Part shown: piece by piece, positions 8,338 through 15,965 of the stretch
Layout: each line of letters starts with the position of its first letter
Numbering within the stretch: position 1 is the stretch's first letter
NCBI RefSeq assembly: GCF_013401995.1
Contig: NZ_JACBJI010000001.1
Coordinates: 282,588-346,587, forward strand
Length of the DNA: 64,000 bases
Source of the DNA: Flavobacterium agri
GTDB taxonomy: Bacteria; Bacteroidota; Bacteroidia; Flavobacteriales; Flavobacteriaceae
Reading direction: 5' to 3'
Made by a program: the position numbers and the translations under genes
Notes under the pieces: generated by a model
The model's database searches: none
The model's input: the letters and a program-made list of their open reading frames with translations, nothing else
Told to the model about the DNA's origin: nothing

Positions 8338-8375
8338 ACAAAACCCTTTCTATCTGCGGACGGAAAGGGTTTTGT
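8338..8375 (+). terminator. Bidirectional intrinsic terminator
   Basis: ACAAAACCCTTTC and GAAAGGGTTTTGT form a perfect 13-bp stem with a 12-nt loop. It separates the plus-strand APC permease from the convergent DUF1508 gene and can serve both. Confidence 0.88.
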
Positions 8376-8379
8376 TCGT

Positions 8380-8754
8380 TTATAAAGACTCGATTTCGAT
8401 TTCTTCTTCTTCAGGAAAAATGGCTTCCGCGTCCGAAAAGTCGAGCACTTCGCCTACAGATGAATATTTGAGGATTTCATCGATGCCTTTCTTGAGCAGC
8501 AATTCCGTCGTGTATTTTCGGCTGTTGGCCAACACGAGACCGCCTTTCGACAATCGGAAGAAATATTTGCCGCCCGCATTTCTCACCTTCGTAAACGTGA
8601 ACATGTCGATGTGGTTGCGGATACCGTCTATCATCAGCTCGCAATCGGACTTGTTCTTGCAACCGATGCTCGTAAAAATAGTCTTGCCTTTGCGCGAGGC
8701 GAAAATGAATTTGTAATCTCCGTTAAAGCGTTTGCTGATGACGAATGTGCCCAT
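8380..8754 (-). CDS. DUF1508 (YegP-like) tandem-repeat protein
   Basis: 124 aa made of two copies of the roughly 50-residue YegP/DUF1508 module: the first includes GDYKFIFASRKGKTIFTS, the second GGKYFFRLSKGGLVLANSR. The C-terminus is acidic (several Glu between residues 110 and 122). The family forms small beta-rich cytosolic proteins of unknown role, often induced by stress. A TAGATTTG -7 box (complement 8818-8825) lies about 65 bp upstream. Confidence 0.85.
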   Translation of the reverse strand: MGTFVISKRFNGDYKFIFASRKGKTIFTSIGCKNKSDCELMIDGIRNHIDMFTFTKVRNAGGKYFFRLSKGGLVLANSRKYTTELLLKKGIDEILKYSSVGEVLDFSDAEAIFPEEEEIEIESL

Positions 8755-9024
8755 GTACTTTTGAAAAATTGACTTTCAATCGGTTGGCCGGATCGGTTTC
8801 CCGTTTTCCCGATGTGCCAAATCTAAACATTTGAAGCAACGTTGACGACCCGACGGCGTTCGAGTAATTAACAATCGGCCGTGTAAAACATTTGTCGGAA
8901 AACACTCGCATCCGTCAATGTCCGACTCAACCCCTAAAATGTCCGTTTCGCATTTTTATCGCTGTGGATTGCAACCGCATAGCTGCAACTTTGGGTCATT
9001 AATCACCTAAAAAACTCAGAAATC

Positions 9025-9420
9025 ATGAACTTCAAAGCAACAAAAATCACGTATTGGACAAGCACTTTATTGATCTCGGCCTGGTTCGGCGCCAGCGGAT
9101 TCTTCGAACTCACGAACAATCCTTTGGTTTGGCAAATCACGCAACAACTCGGTTATCCGGCACATTTCATTTATCTGCTTGGCGTATTCAAAGTGGCCGG
9201 CGTTTCGGTATTGTTGGCGCCAAATCGATTCCTAAGGCTCAAAGAATGGGTATTCGCGGGCATCTTTTTCGACATCGTGTTCGCGTTCGTTTCCAAAATC
9301 AGCGTGCTCGGACTTTCGGCTGCGACCGATGCCGTCATTGCGTTTGCGATCGCTTCGACATCGTATGCTATGTTCCGAAAATTGTATCCGGTAAAATATG
9401 GCAAGACGGTTTCGAAATAA
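9025..9420 (+). CDS. DoxX-like small membrane protein
   Basis: 131 aa with four predicted membrane helices, beginning with a helix at WTSTLLISAWFGASGFFEL. The pattern GYPAHFIYLLGVFKVAGV in helix 2 is typical of the DoxX_2/DoxX-like family, whose members are inner membrane proteins of uncertain role, sometimes tied to oxidative stress and quinones. It stands alone; the 270 bp before it hold only the divergent DUF1508 promoter region and no further gene I can support. A terminator follows directly. Confidence 0.85.
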   Translation: MNFKATKITYWTSTLLISAWFGASGFFELTNNPLVWQITQQLGYPAHFIYLLGVFKVAGVSVLLAPNRFLRLKEWVFAGIFFDIVFAFVSKISVLGLSAATDAVIAFAIASTSYAMFRKLYPVKYGKTVSK

Positions 9421-9440
9421 TCTCAACAAATCAAAAAAAG

Positions 9441-9468
9441 AAAGCCCGGATTTTGTCTGGGCTTTTTT
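9441..9468 (+). terminator. Intrinsic terminator after the DoxX-like gene
   Basis: AAAGCCCGGA pairs with TCTGGGCTTT (one G-U pair) around a short TTTTG loop, followed by T residues. Confidence 0.85.
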
Positions 9469-9555
9469 GTGCGTATAAGTTTGTTAGGAACGCTGATGAC
9501 GCAGATTTTACTGATTTACGCAGATTCGATGTGCTTAATTCAATTGATTTTCTGG

Positions 9556-10356
9556 TCAGACAAGACGCGACGGCGATATCCCGTACATTTTTTTGAACGC
9601 GAACGAAAAATGCGACAGGTTTTCAAAACCCGTTTGCAGATAGACGTTTGAAGGCGCTTTTCCTTTTTCGGCGATCAGATAATGCGCTTCCTGCAGTCGT
9701 CTTTGTTGTAGCCATTTGCTTGGCGACATCTTGAAAATACGTTCGAAGTCGCGTTTGAAAGTAGCGAGGCTGCGACCCGTGAGGTAGGCGAAACGATCGA
9801 GGTGCACATTGAACTGGAAATTCTTGTTCATGAACGCTTCAAGGTCGATTTTTCCGGGTGCGCTGAAATCGAACAGTATGTCTTTCAATTCGGGATGCGC
9901 CTGCAACAGGATCAACAAGGCTTCTCGTTGTTTGAGCAATGCAAGCTGATAGTTTATCGGCGTTTCCGAATGCACGTAAGGCAAAAGCGAATCCATAAAG
10001 CTCTTGAAAAGCGGGCGTTCCGGCAGTGGGATTACCTTTTCGGCCTCGACGTGGTTTTTGGGATTCTCGATGCCTAAATCACGCGCCAGATCTTTAAGTG
10101 TGGCCTGGTCGAGATAAATCGACAGCGATTTGAAAACGCCCTGTTCACCGGGTTGCTTCACGAATTTGAGCAACTGGTTCCGTTTGATGAACCGGAAATC
10201 GCCTTCTCTTGAAATGTGTTCGGCATCGCCCGTGTTCACCGTCAACGTACCCGAAATCTGGTAACTGAACACGTGTTCGCGCACGAATTGCTCGCCTTCG
10301 CGATGACGCGTGTAATAGCACGAATAGGCGATAGGTGGATTTTTGAGATCGTCCAT
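9556..10356 (-). CDS. AraC family transcriptional regulator
   Basis: 266 aa from the ATG at 10356. The C-terminal 100 residues hold two helix-turn-helix motifs of the AraC type, including LDRFAYLTGRSLATFKRDF and the family tail YLQTGFENLSHFSFAFKKMYG. The N-terminal half resembles the ligand domain of ExsA/PchR-like regulators. I chose the start at 10356 rather than the in-frame GTG at 10413 because a TACTTTTG -7 box (complement 10360-10367) lies immediately upstream, so the longer form would not be transcribed. The SDR gene upstream on the same strand is a candidate target. Confidence 0.9.
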   Translation of the reverse strand: MDDLKNPPIAYSCYYTRHREGEQFVREHVFSYQISGTLTVNTGDAEHISREGDFRFIKRNQLLKFVKQPGEQGVFKSLSIYLDQATLKDLARDLGIENPKNHVEAEKVIPLPERPLFKSFMDSLLPYVHSETPINYQLALLKQREALLILLQAHPELKDILFDFSAPGKIDLEAFMNKNFQFNVHLDRFAYLTGRSLATFKRDFERIFKMSPSKWLQQRRLQEAHYLIAEKGKAPSNVYLQTGFENLSHFSFAFKKMYGISPSRLV

Positions 10357-10379
10357 ATGCAAAAGTAGTGAAATGACGC

Positions 10380-10405
10380 AACGGCTTCGAGTGGTCGAAG
10401 CCGTT
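10380..10405 (-). terminator. Hairpin between SDR and AraC genes
   Basis: AACGGCTTCGA and TCGAAGCCGTT form a perfect 11-bp stem with a 4-nt loop, 25 bp after the SDR stop. The sequence beyond it is not a clear T-run on the minus strand, so terminator function is probable but not certain. Confidence 0.55.
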
Positions 10406-10429
10406 TGCATCACAATGATTCAATCGGTA

Positions 10430-11317
10430 TTATTTTTCCTTCGTCACGCTCGTGAACCATTTACCTTGAGGTGTGTCGAGAAAATTTTCAGACTCGTCGT
10501 GATCCGTAGAAAGGCTTACGTCGAGCCATTGTTGCATTTCGGCTTCGCGCGTCTCGTTGGCATTTTTGAGCAAACCGATGGCTTCGCTTCCCAAAACCAG
10601 ATGGACTGGCGGATTTGGATGCGAAGCGAGTTCGAACATGGCTTTGGCCGCCTTTTCGGGATCGCCTACAGGGATAAAATTGCCGCCTTTGATGAAATCG
10701 GTGCGTTGCTTGACGGCATCATAGCCTTCGATTTCGGTTGCATACGTCATCGAAGCGCCTGCCCAATCGGTACGGAATCCTCCGGGTTCCACGCTCGTGA
10801 CATATATTCCTAGAGAAGCAACTTCCTTAGCCAACGCCTCGCTGAAACCGCTTAACCCGAATTTCGCGGCCTGATAGATCGTAAGTGCCGCATTTCCGAC
10901 GCGTCCGCCAATGGAACTGATCTGCAGAATGCGTCCGCCGCGTTGTTTTCTCATGATCGGCAAAACGGCGCGCGTGATTTCGATCGGTGCGTACAAATTG
11001 GTTTCGAGTTGGGAGCGCACCTGCTCGTCGGTAAACGCTTCGGCGGCTCCGATGATCCCGAACCCGGCGTTGTTGACCAGAACGTCGATGCTTCCGAAGC
11101 GCGAAACCGCATCGGCGACGGCAATGTGTACCTGATCGTAATTCGTGACATCCAACGGAATCGCAAAAACCCGATCGCCATATTGGGCAACCAGGTCTTG
11201 CAATTGATCTGTATTTCGTGCTGTTGCAGCTACCTTATCACCGCTTTTGAGAACGGCTTCGGCTAGATTGCGACCCAATCCGCGTGAAGCACCTGTAATG
11301 AACCAAACTTTTGACAT
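10430..11317 (-). CDS. SDR family NAD(P)-dependent oxidoreductase
   Basis: 295 aa classical short-chain dehydrogenase. The cofactor motif TGASRGLGRNLAE is at residues 8-20, NNAGFG near residue 84, and the catalytic Ser...Tyr-x-x-x-Lys appears as ISSIGG followed by YQAAKFG. The substrate cannot be told from sequence. A TAACTTTG -7 box is seen on the minus strand (complement 11345-11352). It lies just upstream of the AraC regulator, with a hairpin between them. Confidence 0.92.
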   Translation of the reverse strand: MSKVWFITGASRGLGRNLAEAVLKSGDKVAATARNTDQLQDLVAQYGDRVFAIPLDVTNYDQVHIAVADAVSRFGSIDVLVNNAGFGIIGAAEAFTDEQVRSQLETNLYAPIEITRAVLPIMRKQRGGRILQISSIGGRVGNAALTIYQAAKFGLSGFSEALAKEVASLGIYVTSVEPGGFRTDWAGASMTYATEIEGYDAVKQRTDFIKGGNFIPVGDPEKAAKAMFELASHPNPPVHLVLGSEAIGLLKNANETREAEMQQWLDVSLSTDHDESENFLDTPQGKWFTSVTKEK

Positions 11318-11409
11318 GATATATCGTTTTATGATTTATATCTGCAAAGTTAGGTCGATACATAAGGGCTTACTTTGGTGTACGGCTCAAATGAGCTTTG
11401 TTGTATGGC

Positions 11410-12198
11410 TCATTGTTTTGCGAAAGACGCACGCGTGGCGGCAATGATCTTTCCGTCTTTTTCATTTTGGACCATGCCGATGATCTCCCAATCCTTGGTG
11501 TTGAAGCCTTGCGGGATCTTGAATTGGTTCGAACCTTTTCCATACGGGTTAAGCCTGAACGTGTGCAGTTTGCGCACGATTTGCCAATGGTCGAGCGTGC
11601 GCCCTTCGTTTTCGCCTCTTTTCACTTGGCTTACGGCATGTTTCTGTACGATCGCCATGCGCAATATGCCGTCGTTTTCATAGCGGTCGAACGTGTAATC
11701 GAAATGGATGTTACCCGCTTCTGTTCTGGCTTGTACGTCAAACTTAGCCTTTGGTGTGCCTTTCGTCGCTGCCTCAAGCGATTCATCGGCTACTTTGGCG
11801 TTCGAACCCACAAATTCGCTTTTTCCGTTGAGTACGACCTGTGGTGTGTACATTTCCGATTTCAACGATTGGGTGTAAGCGTATTGGCGATTCGTGAATT
11901 CCAGGCTGCTGAATTGGTCTTTCCATCCCAGACGATCCCAATAATCGACATGGTAAGCGAGTACGTAGACGGGCTTGTCTTTGTATTGTTGTTGGATGCG
12001 GCCCAAAAGCTTGTCGGCCGGAGGACAACTCGAGCAACCTTCGGAAGTGAACAGTTCGAGTACGGCAAAACCGTCGCCGTTTGCTACAATCGGTTGGGGT
12101 TCGATGGCCTTGTTTCCGGTATCGTCGGTAACGAAAGCCAAACTGCTGGCGAGAAGTGCTATTCCGGCACAAATCGCGAAAATTTTTATCGGTTTCAT
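11410..12198 (-). CDS. DUF1223 secreted thioredoxin-like protein
   Basis: 262 aa with an N-terminal signal peptide or anchor (hydrophobic residues about 5-22). The DUF1223 core begins VLELFTSEGCSSCPPADKLL, with Cys55 and Cys58 as a CxxC redox pair; HVDYWDRLGWKD is the second conserved block. The family has a thioredoxin-like fold and is periplasmic or outer-envelope; its partner is unknown. A TACTTTTG -7 box is present on the minus strand (complement 12221-12228). Confidence 0.88.
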   Translation of the reverse strand: MKPIKIFAICAGIALLASSLAFVTDDTGNKAIEPQPIVANGDGFAVLELFTSEGCSSCPPADKLLGRIQQQYKDKPVYVLAYHVDYWDRLGWKDQFSSLEFTNRQYAYTQSLKSEMYTPQVVLNGKSEFVGSNAKVADESLEAATKGTPKAKFDVQARTEAGNIHFDYTFDRYENDGILRMAIVQKHAVSQVKRGENEGRTLDHWQIVRKLHTFRLNPYGKGSNQFKIPQGFNTKDWEIIGMVQNEKDGKIIAATRASFAKQ

Positions 12199-12220
12199 AT
12201 CTGTTGGATTTTATTTGACC

Positions 12221-12228
12221 CAAAAGTA
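12221..12228 (-). promoter_or_regulatory. -7 box of the DUF1223 gene
   Basis: On the minus strand this reads TACTTTTG, matching TAnnTTTG, 22 bp before the start codon. No clear -33 element at normal distance. Confidence 0.5.
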
Positions 12229-12319
12229 CTTTCCCGATACGCGCCACGACAGTCAAAACAAGGCCAACCGGACATATTGGCGTCCGAAACCGTACAAATC
12301 GAACCGTGAGATTTACGGC

Positions 12320-13078
12320 TTAACGGTCTTCGAGCCACGAAAAGAAAGCGTGCGACTTTTCTTTATTGATGAACAGTTTGTCGGGCGTTTCCACGGCGAG
12401 TCTAATGTAAAGTTTGCGCAAAAAGTAATGTTCGATTTCCTTTACGGCTTTGAAATTCACGAGATATTGTCGGTTCACGCGGAAAAATTGCTTGGCCGAA
12501 ACCAAACTGGCCACTTGGGTCAAGGTTTGGGTCAGCGGAAATTCCTGTCGGTCGAAAGTGACCAGGAAAGTCGAGTCGTTCTTGATGTAGAAAAAGGCGA
12601 CGTCATCGGTTTGTACCGTCGTGTATTTGAGGTTTTTGTAAACGAGAAAACTGGTTTTTCCCGCAGAAGGATTGAGTTTATTGAGCAAATCGTTCAAATC
12701 CGGAGTCGCATTTTTCTGGAAGAAATTCTTGAGCTCGTCCACTTTTTTGAGCGCTTCCCAAATGTCGTCTCGCGAAAACGGCTTGAGGATATAATCGACG
12801 CCATTGCTCTTGAACGCTTCGATCGAATATTGATCGAAAGCCGTACAAAATATGACCGGACACGAAATAGTGACCGATTTGAAAATCTCGAAACACAGGC
12901 CGTCGGCGAGCTGTATGTCCATAAAAATAAGGTCGGGTTGAGCTTTGGACAAAGCCGCGACCGAACTTTCCACACTGTCATACCAACCGATAATCTCGGC
13001 TTCGGGTTTGAGGTCAAGAATCAGGTTTTCGAGCGATTTGGCCGTTTTCGGCTCGTCTTCAATGATGACTATATTCAT
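12320..13078 (-). CDS. LytTR-type response regulator
   Basis: 252 aa. An N-terminal receiver domain (about 1-120) has the acidic pocket IIEDEP, phosphoacceptor Asp54 in LIFMDIQLADG and the conserved Lys in YILKPF. The LytTR DNA-binding domain covers about 145-240, including FFRVNRQYLVNFKAV. Its start overlaps the kinase gene by 20 bp, so the two are coupled as a LytS/LytR-like two-component system. The target genes are not evident; LytTR systems often bind short direct repeats. Confidence 0.94.
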   Translation of the reverse strand: MNIVIIEDEPKTAKSLENLILDLKPEAEIIGWYDSVESSVAALSKAQPDLIFMDIQLADGLCFEIFKSVTISCPVIFCTAFDQYSIEAFKSNGVDYILKPFSRDDIWEALKKVDELKNFFQKNATPDLNDLLNKLNPSAGKTSFLVYKNLKYTTVQTDDVAFFYIKNDSTFLVTFDRQEFPLTQTLTQVASLVSAKQFFRVNRQYLVNFKAVKEIEHYFLRKLYIRLAVETPDKLFINKEKSHAFFSWLEDR

Positions 13079-14078
13079 GGATTAGCGGGAGTTTGATCTT
13101 AAAAATGTTGTTTTCTTCCGAAATATCGATATGTTTTTCGAGCAAATGTTTGTAGCGCAGGTCGATGTTCTTGAGCCCGACGCCAAGCGATTCCTTTTCG
13201 CCTATTTTGGGTTGTATCGGATTTTCGATCACGATTTTCCCGTCTTCCGAATACACTTTGATGGCCAGTGGTTTACTGCGAGACACGATATTGTGCTTGA
13301 GGCAATTTTCGACGAGAAGTTGTAGTGAAAAAGGCGGAATCAACGTATTCATCACACTTTCGTCCAATTCGCTTTCGAACGTGAAACCGCCTTCGAAACG
13401 CGCGTTTTGGAGAAAAATGTAAGCGTCGAGAATCTGCATTTCCTCACGTACGTGGATCAGGTCGAGCTTCCGGCTTTCGAGCGTGAACCGGTAAAAACTC
13501 GATAATTTGATGATGAAATCGATCGAATGCGCATCCGAAGTTTCTACCATCGCCTTGAGCGTATTCAGACTGTTGAACAGGAAATGCGGATTCACCTGTT
13601 GCTTGAGCAATTCGTACTGAGCGCCCAGATTGTCGTTCTTGATGCGTTCGAGTTCCATACTCACGTGCTGGTTTTCGTAATTCTGCTGTAGCAGATTTAA
13701 GAACATGTAGAACACGAGGTTGATCAGGATGCCGCGCACTTCGACCATAAGCATAGACGGGCCGAAATCGATATGCGACAAAATCAATTGCTGGATCCAG
13801 GCAAGGCCGAACATCACGATCAACCCGAAAACGAGCGAACTCAGCAATTTCGAATAAGAAATGCTTTGCTTGCGGCGCTTGTCCGACTGTCGCGTGAGCA
13901 TATACAGGTTGAAATACCACATCATCACAGCAAAAGACGCGGTGAGTGCGGCATTTACGATTGCCTCGGCCAAATTGAAATCGCGTGAGGCCAATTGAGG
14001 AACAGAAGACAGCAATCCGAGAAAAATGGAGCTGATCCAAATGGTGGCCGTTGAAATTTTGAAACGTGTCTGCTTCAC
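13059..14078 (-). CDS. LytS-type sensor histidine kinase
   Basis: 339 aa from GTG 14078. Four membrane helices fill the first 150 residues or so, followed by the His_kinase domain with phosphoacceptor His in QQVNPHFLFNSLNTLKAMVE and a C-terminal ATPase domain (ENCLKHNI N-box, GVGLKNID G-box). There is no extracellular sensor loop of size, so it probably senses in the membrane. A longer frame starts at a TTG (14129), but that codon overlaps a TAACTTTG box (complement 14127-14134) and is followed by a strong hairpin, so GTG 14078 is the better start. Confidence 0.88.
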   Translation of the reverse strand: MKQTRFKISTATIWISSIFLGLLSSVPQLASRDFNLAEAIVNAALTASFAVMMWYFNLYMLTRQSDKRRKQSISYSKLLSSLVFGLIVMFGLAWIQQLILSHIDFGPSMLMVEVRGILINLVFYMFLNLLQQNYENQHVSMELERIKNDNLGAQYELLKQQVNPHFLFNSLNTLKAMVETSDAHSIDFIIKLSSFYRFTLESRKLDLIHVREEMQILDAYIFLQNARFEGGFTFESELDESVMNTLIPPFSLQLLVENCLKHNIVSRSKPLAIKVYSEDGKIVIENPIQPKIGEKESLGVGLKNIDLRYKHLLEKHIDISEENNIFKIKLPLIHEYSHH

Positions 14079-14097
14079 GATGTTCGGGATTAAATAA

Positions 14098-14124
14098 GGC
14101 AAGCGCCCAAATCGGACGCCTGCC
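14098..14124 (-). terminator. Strong hairpin between the OsmC and LytS genes
   Basis: On the minus strand GGCAGGCGTCC and GGGCGCTTGCC pair over 11 bp (two G-U) around a 5-nt loop, followed by TTATTT. It may terminate the OsmC transcript. If the TAACTTTG at 14127-14134 is the kinase promoter, the hairpin would instead lie in the 5' leader of the kinase mRNA. Confidence 0.6.
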
Positions 14125-14169
14125 TTCAAAGTTATGACATTATTTTTTGCGCTTCGGCGATTCCGTCAT

Positions 14170-14628
14170 TTAGATGGATACGCTGAAAGTCACGTTGATG
14201 TTACCGCTCGTGACTTTTGAATACGGACAGGTTTGGTGAGCCGCTTCGACAAGTGCTTTTGCCTGTTCGAAAGTCAATCCCGGAAGATTCACGTTGAGTC
14301 TTGCGCCAAGTGCGTAACCGCCTTCTCCCGAGGTAAGGTCTACTTCTGCGTCTACCGACACGTCTTTTGGCAAGCGGATTTTCATGCCTGCCGCGTTGAT
14401 TTTGATCGCCCCGATAAAACAAGCCGACCAACCGGCGGCAAGAAGTTGTTCGGGATTCGTGCCTTTGATGCCGCTTCCCGGAGTCGAAAGTGCGATGTCG
14501 AGTTGTCCGTCGTCGCTTTTGGCCGAACCTTCGCGACCGCCGTCGATGTGGACTTTTGCTGTATAGATCACTTTTTCGACTTGGATAGGTGTCTTGCTTG
14601 CTGCTGTAAATACGATTTGATTTTCCAT
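14170..14628 (-). CDS. OsmC/Ohr family peroxide-resistance protein
   Basis: 152 aa from ATG 14628. The two family cysteines are in the segments AAGWSACFIGAIK and AHQTCPYSKVTSGN, as in Ohr/OsmC thiol peroxidases that reduce organic hydroperoxides in the cytosol. The upstream in-frame extension begins at a less likely start and lacks family similarity, so MENQIVF is taken as the start. It lies 34 bp downstream of the alpha/beta hydrolase gene on the same strand, so the two may be cotranscribed. Confidence 0.92.
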   Translation of the reverse strand: MENQIVFTAASKTPIQVEKVIYTAKVHIDGGREGSAKSDDGQLDIALSTPGSGIKGTNPEQLLAAGWSACFIGAIKINAAGMKIRLPKDVSVDAEVDLTSGEGGYALGARLNVNLPGLTFEQAKALVEAAHQTCPYSKVTSGNINVTFSVSI

Positions 14629-14662
14629 GATGATATTAAAATTTAGAGTTGTGATTTTTCGA

Positions 14663-15667
14663 TTAATTCGCAAAATGATCCGCTTCGATGATGGCGTCCG
14701 CAAATGCCTGAGGTGCCTCTTGTGGCGGGTTGTGCCCGATAGTGCCCGTTAGGTTGTGATGCGCGTATTTGCCTGTGAATTTCGATGCGTATTTTGCCGG
14801 ATCAGGATGTGGCGCGCCGTTCGCGTCTCCTTCGAGCGTCACGGTCGGCACGCTGATTGTCGGGAACGTCGCGAGTTTTTTCTCGAGCTCGTCGTATTTT
14901 TTCTCGCCTTCGGCCAACCCCAGACGCCATCTGTAATTGTGGATCACGATTGCGACATGGTCCGGATTGTCGAACGCTGCTGCCGATTTGTCGAAAGTCG
15001 CGTCGTCGAAATTCCATTGGGGCGATGCCGTTTTCCAGATCAGTTTGGCGAAATCGCGTCGGTTGGCTTCATAACCTTTCTGGCCGCGTTCTGTCGCGAA
15101 ATAGTATTGGTACCACCAAGACAATTCGGCTTTTGGCGACAAAGGCGCGGCGTTGGCCTGCTGGCTTCCGATCAGGTAACCGCTTACGGAAACCAAGGCT
15201 TTTACACGTTCAGGCCACAAGGCTGCGACGATGTCTGCCGTGCGCGCGCCCCAGTCGAATCCGCCGATGACGGCTTGCTTGATTTTGAGCGCATCCATAA
15301 ACGCGATTACGTCTACGGCCAACGCGGCTTGCTGTCCGTTCCTGGGTGTTTTGTCTGACAGGAATCGGGTAGTGCCGTAACCTCTTAAATAAGGCACGTA
15401 AACATGATAGCCTTTTGCTTGTAGGATTTGGGCCGATTCGGCAAAACTTTGGATATCGTAAGGCCAGCCGTGAAGCAATATCACGGGTTGTCCGTTTTTG
15501 GGCCCGACTTCGGCATAACCGATGTTGAGATCTCCGGCGTTGATTTGTTTGATCGATTCGAAAGAAGCCGTTTGTGCGATCATTTTAGAAGAAGTGAGTT
15601 GCATCGCCGCCAAAGCCAACAGGTTGAGGCTTATCGTGCGGAATCGGTTTAGAATTGTTGTTTTCAT
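14663..15667 (-). CDS. Secreted alpha/beta hydrolase (epoxide hydrolase/dehalogenase-like)
   Basis: 334 aa with a signal peptide ending near residue 32 (..MIAQTASF). The alpha/beta hydrolase fold shows VILLHGWPYD (oxyanion hole HGWP), nucleophile Asp in GGFDWGART, and C-terminal catalytic His in TIGHNPPQE. Asp as nucleophile with HGWP points to epoxide hydrolases or haloalkane dehalogenases rather than esterases. Physiological substrate unknown; a periplasmic or surface location is expected. Confidence 0.88.
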   Translation of the reverse strand: MKTTILNRFRTISLNLLALAAMQLTSSKMIAQTASFESIKQINAGDLNIGYAEVGPKNGQPVILLHGWPYDIQSFAESAQILQAKGYHVYVPYLRGYGTTRFLSDKTPRNGQQAALAVDVIAFMDALKIKQAVIGGFDWGARTADIVAALWPERVKALVSVSGYLIGSQQANAAPLSPKAELSWWYQYYFATERGQKGYEANRRDFAKLIWKTASPQWNFDDATFDKSAAAFDNPDHVAIVIHNYRWRLGLAEGEKKYDELEKKLATFPTISVPTVTLEGDANGAPHPDPAKYASKFTGKYAHHNLTGTIGHNPPQEAPQAFADAIIEADHFAN

Positions 15668-15853
15668 GATTTCTTGGTGGTTATCGGTTTTAATTTCATG
15701 TCAAAAGTAGCTCAGTATCAAAGGTTGGGAAAGGGAAAGCGGGCGAAGTGGACAAATCGGGAGGTGAACCGGACATCGTGTAGGTTTAACTTTCCAAATC
15801 CGCATCCGAAAAGAAAATAAACCGATTCGGACATAATCGAACTCCATATTTTA

Positions 15854-15861
15854 TACTTTTG
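15854..15861 (+). promoter_or_regulatory. -7 box of the ABC-F gene
   Basis: TACTTTTG matches TAnnTTTG. It leaves a leader of about 100 nt before the ABC-F start, holding an ATG-TAA pair at 15881-15886 and a hairpin at 15915-15936. No clear -33. Confidence 0.5.
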
Positions 15862-15965
15862 CACCAACGATCACTTCTCTATGTAAATAGCCCTTTCTTT
15901 TCGCGAAAATTTTTGGAAGCCAAACTTCGGCCTTCCCGTATTTATCCATATTAAAAAGAAAGAAC

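Noticed and set aside
8723..8911. 62-codon minus-strand ORF upstream of the DUF1508 gene
   Set aside because: It overlaps the DUF1508 start and its promoter box and has no recognisable features.
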